Positions 6,206 to 6,493 of a DNA stretch of 6,493 bases are shown here, piece by piece. The translations under genes and the position numbers were made by a program. The stretch spans positions 1 through 6,493 of the forward strand of contig JAFABA010000140.1 of NCBI GenBank assembly GCA_023426265.1, given 5' to 3'. The DNA comes from Bacillota bacterium (lineage in GTDB: Bacteria; Bacillota; Clostridia; Christensenellales; CAG-138). The first letter of the stretch is position 1. Each line of letters opens with the position of its first letter. The notes beneath the pieces are model-generated. The model was given only the letters and a program-made list of their open reading frames with translations. It ran no database searches and was not told the origin of the DNA.

Positions 6206-6234
6206 ACCATAAAATTCCTTGTTGAACTTATGGT
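6206..6234. repeat. Interrupted inverted repeat between the DUF3888 and MerR genes
   Basis: ACCATAA (6206-6212) and TTATGGT (6228-6234) are perfect complements, and inner TTC/GAA bases could extend the stem around a CTTGTT loop. It lies in the 163-base divergent intergenic region, upstream of the MerR promoter and in the leader or promoter area of the DUF3888 gene. Its role is unknown. Confidence 0.3.
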
Positions 6235-6262
6235 TTTCTAGTTAAAATGATCAAAAATACCA

Positions 6263-6293
6263 TTGACATTGACGCTACGGAAAGGTGTACCCT
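6263..6293 (+). promoter_or_regulatory. MerR-type promoter with 19-bp spacer
   Basis: A perfect TTGACA (6263-6268) and a TACCCT -10 box (6288-6293) are separated by 19 bases, 2 longer than optimal. This is the hallmark of promoters controlled by MerR-family activators, which bind the spacer and untwist it. It lies directly before a MerR gene, so autoregulation is likely. Dyad symmetry in the spacer is imperfect. The predicted start near 6300 leaves a very short leader before the ribosome binding site at 6303-6308. Confidence 0.65.
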
Positions 6294-6315
6294 GAAATCG
6301 TCAGGAGGGAAAGGC

Positions 6316-6493
6316 ATGGAATATACGGTGCAAAAGCTCGGGAAGCTGGCGGGCATCAGCACAAGAACGCTCAGGTACTATGATGAAATTGGGCTGTTAA
6401 AGCCAAACAGGGTGAATTCATCCGGGTACCGGATCTACGGGAAGCAGGAAGTAAAAAAGCTCCAGCAGATCCTCTTTTACAGGGAGCTGGGGA
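6316..6493 (+). CDS. MerR-family transcriptional regulator, N-terminal part only
   Basis: Fifty-nine codons are present and the frame is open at the right edge. The sequence is a classic MerR winged helix-turn-helix: TVQKLGKLAGISTRTLRYYD (helix-turn-helix, residues 4-23), then EIGLLKP, the wing SSGYRIY near 36-41, and KKLQQILFYRELG. The ATG at 6316 has AGGAGG 7 bases upstream. The DNA-binding part most resembles TipAL-like regulators of Firmicutes, which carry a C-terminal effector domain for drugs or other ligands, but that part is outside the window and the ligand class cannot be called. The promoter suggests self-activation. Confidence 0.93.
   Translation, partial: MEYTVQKLGKLAGISTRTLRYYDEIGLLKPNRVNSSGYRIYGKQEVKKLQQILFYRELG

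Overview
The window looks like a chromosomal segment of an anaerobic, cobalamin-using Firmicute of the Clostridia type. The evidence is a glutamate mutase operon in the clostridial order S-L-E, strong AGGAGG-type ribosome binding sites, TTG/GTG start codons, a DUF3888 protein and a TipAL-type MerR regulator. The left half is GC-rich and the right half clearly AT-richer. No species can be assigned from sequence reading alone.

Positions 1-3070 (minus strand) hold glmS, glmL and glmE, transcribed right to left with overlapping ends. They encode the B12-binding small subunit, the ASKHA-type ATPase and the catalytic large subunit of glutamate mutase. The enzyme converts L-glutamate to (2S,3S)-3-methylaspartate, the first step of the methylaspartate route of glutamate fermentation (then mesaconate, citramalate, pyruvate and acetate). 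glmE runs off the left edge, with about 430 codons present.

Positions 3077-3563 (minus strand), between the operon promoter and glmS, are not empty. They hold a decayed class I (Fe-S) hydro-lyase of the fumarase/mesaconase type. The N-terminal part of an alpha subunit, with the PICQDTG cluster motif, is spread over three frames and joined to a short beta-subunit piece (PELMDTGLLGMIGK). Mesaconase, which hydrates mesaconate to citramalate, belongs to this family and acts two steps after glutamate mutase. The relic is therefore plausibly the former first gene(s) of the same operon. A sigma-A-like promoter and a start site still precede it, so the relic probably now serves as a long leader for glmSLE.

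Positions 3564-3707 are a divergent control region with two small palindromes. A complete LysR-type regulator gene (3708-4643, plus strand) reads away from it and is the natural candidate regulator. It ends at a strong hairpin (4673-4699) shared with the convergent gene on the other side.

Positions 4747-6152 (minus strand, AT-richer) encode a secreted lipoprotein with a Ser/Thr/Pro linker and a DxDGD motif, and a membrane-anchored DUF3888 protein. Neither has an assigned function. At the right edge a MerR-family regulator starts (6316, plus strand, only 59 codons present) behind a promoter with the 19-bp spacer typical of MerR control.

I found no convincing unknown multi-gene system. The most unusual element is the alpha/beta hydro-lyase relic embedded in the glutamate mutase operon.
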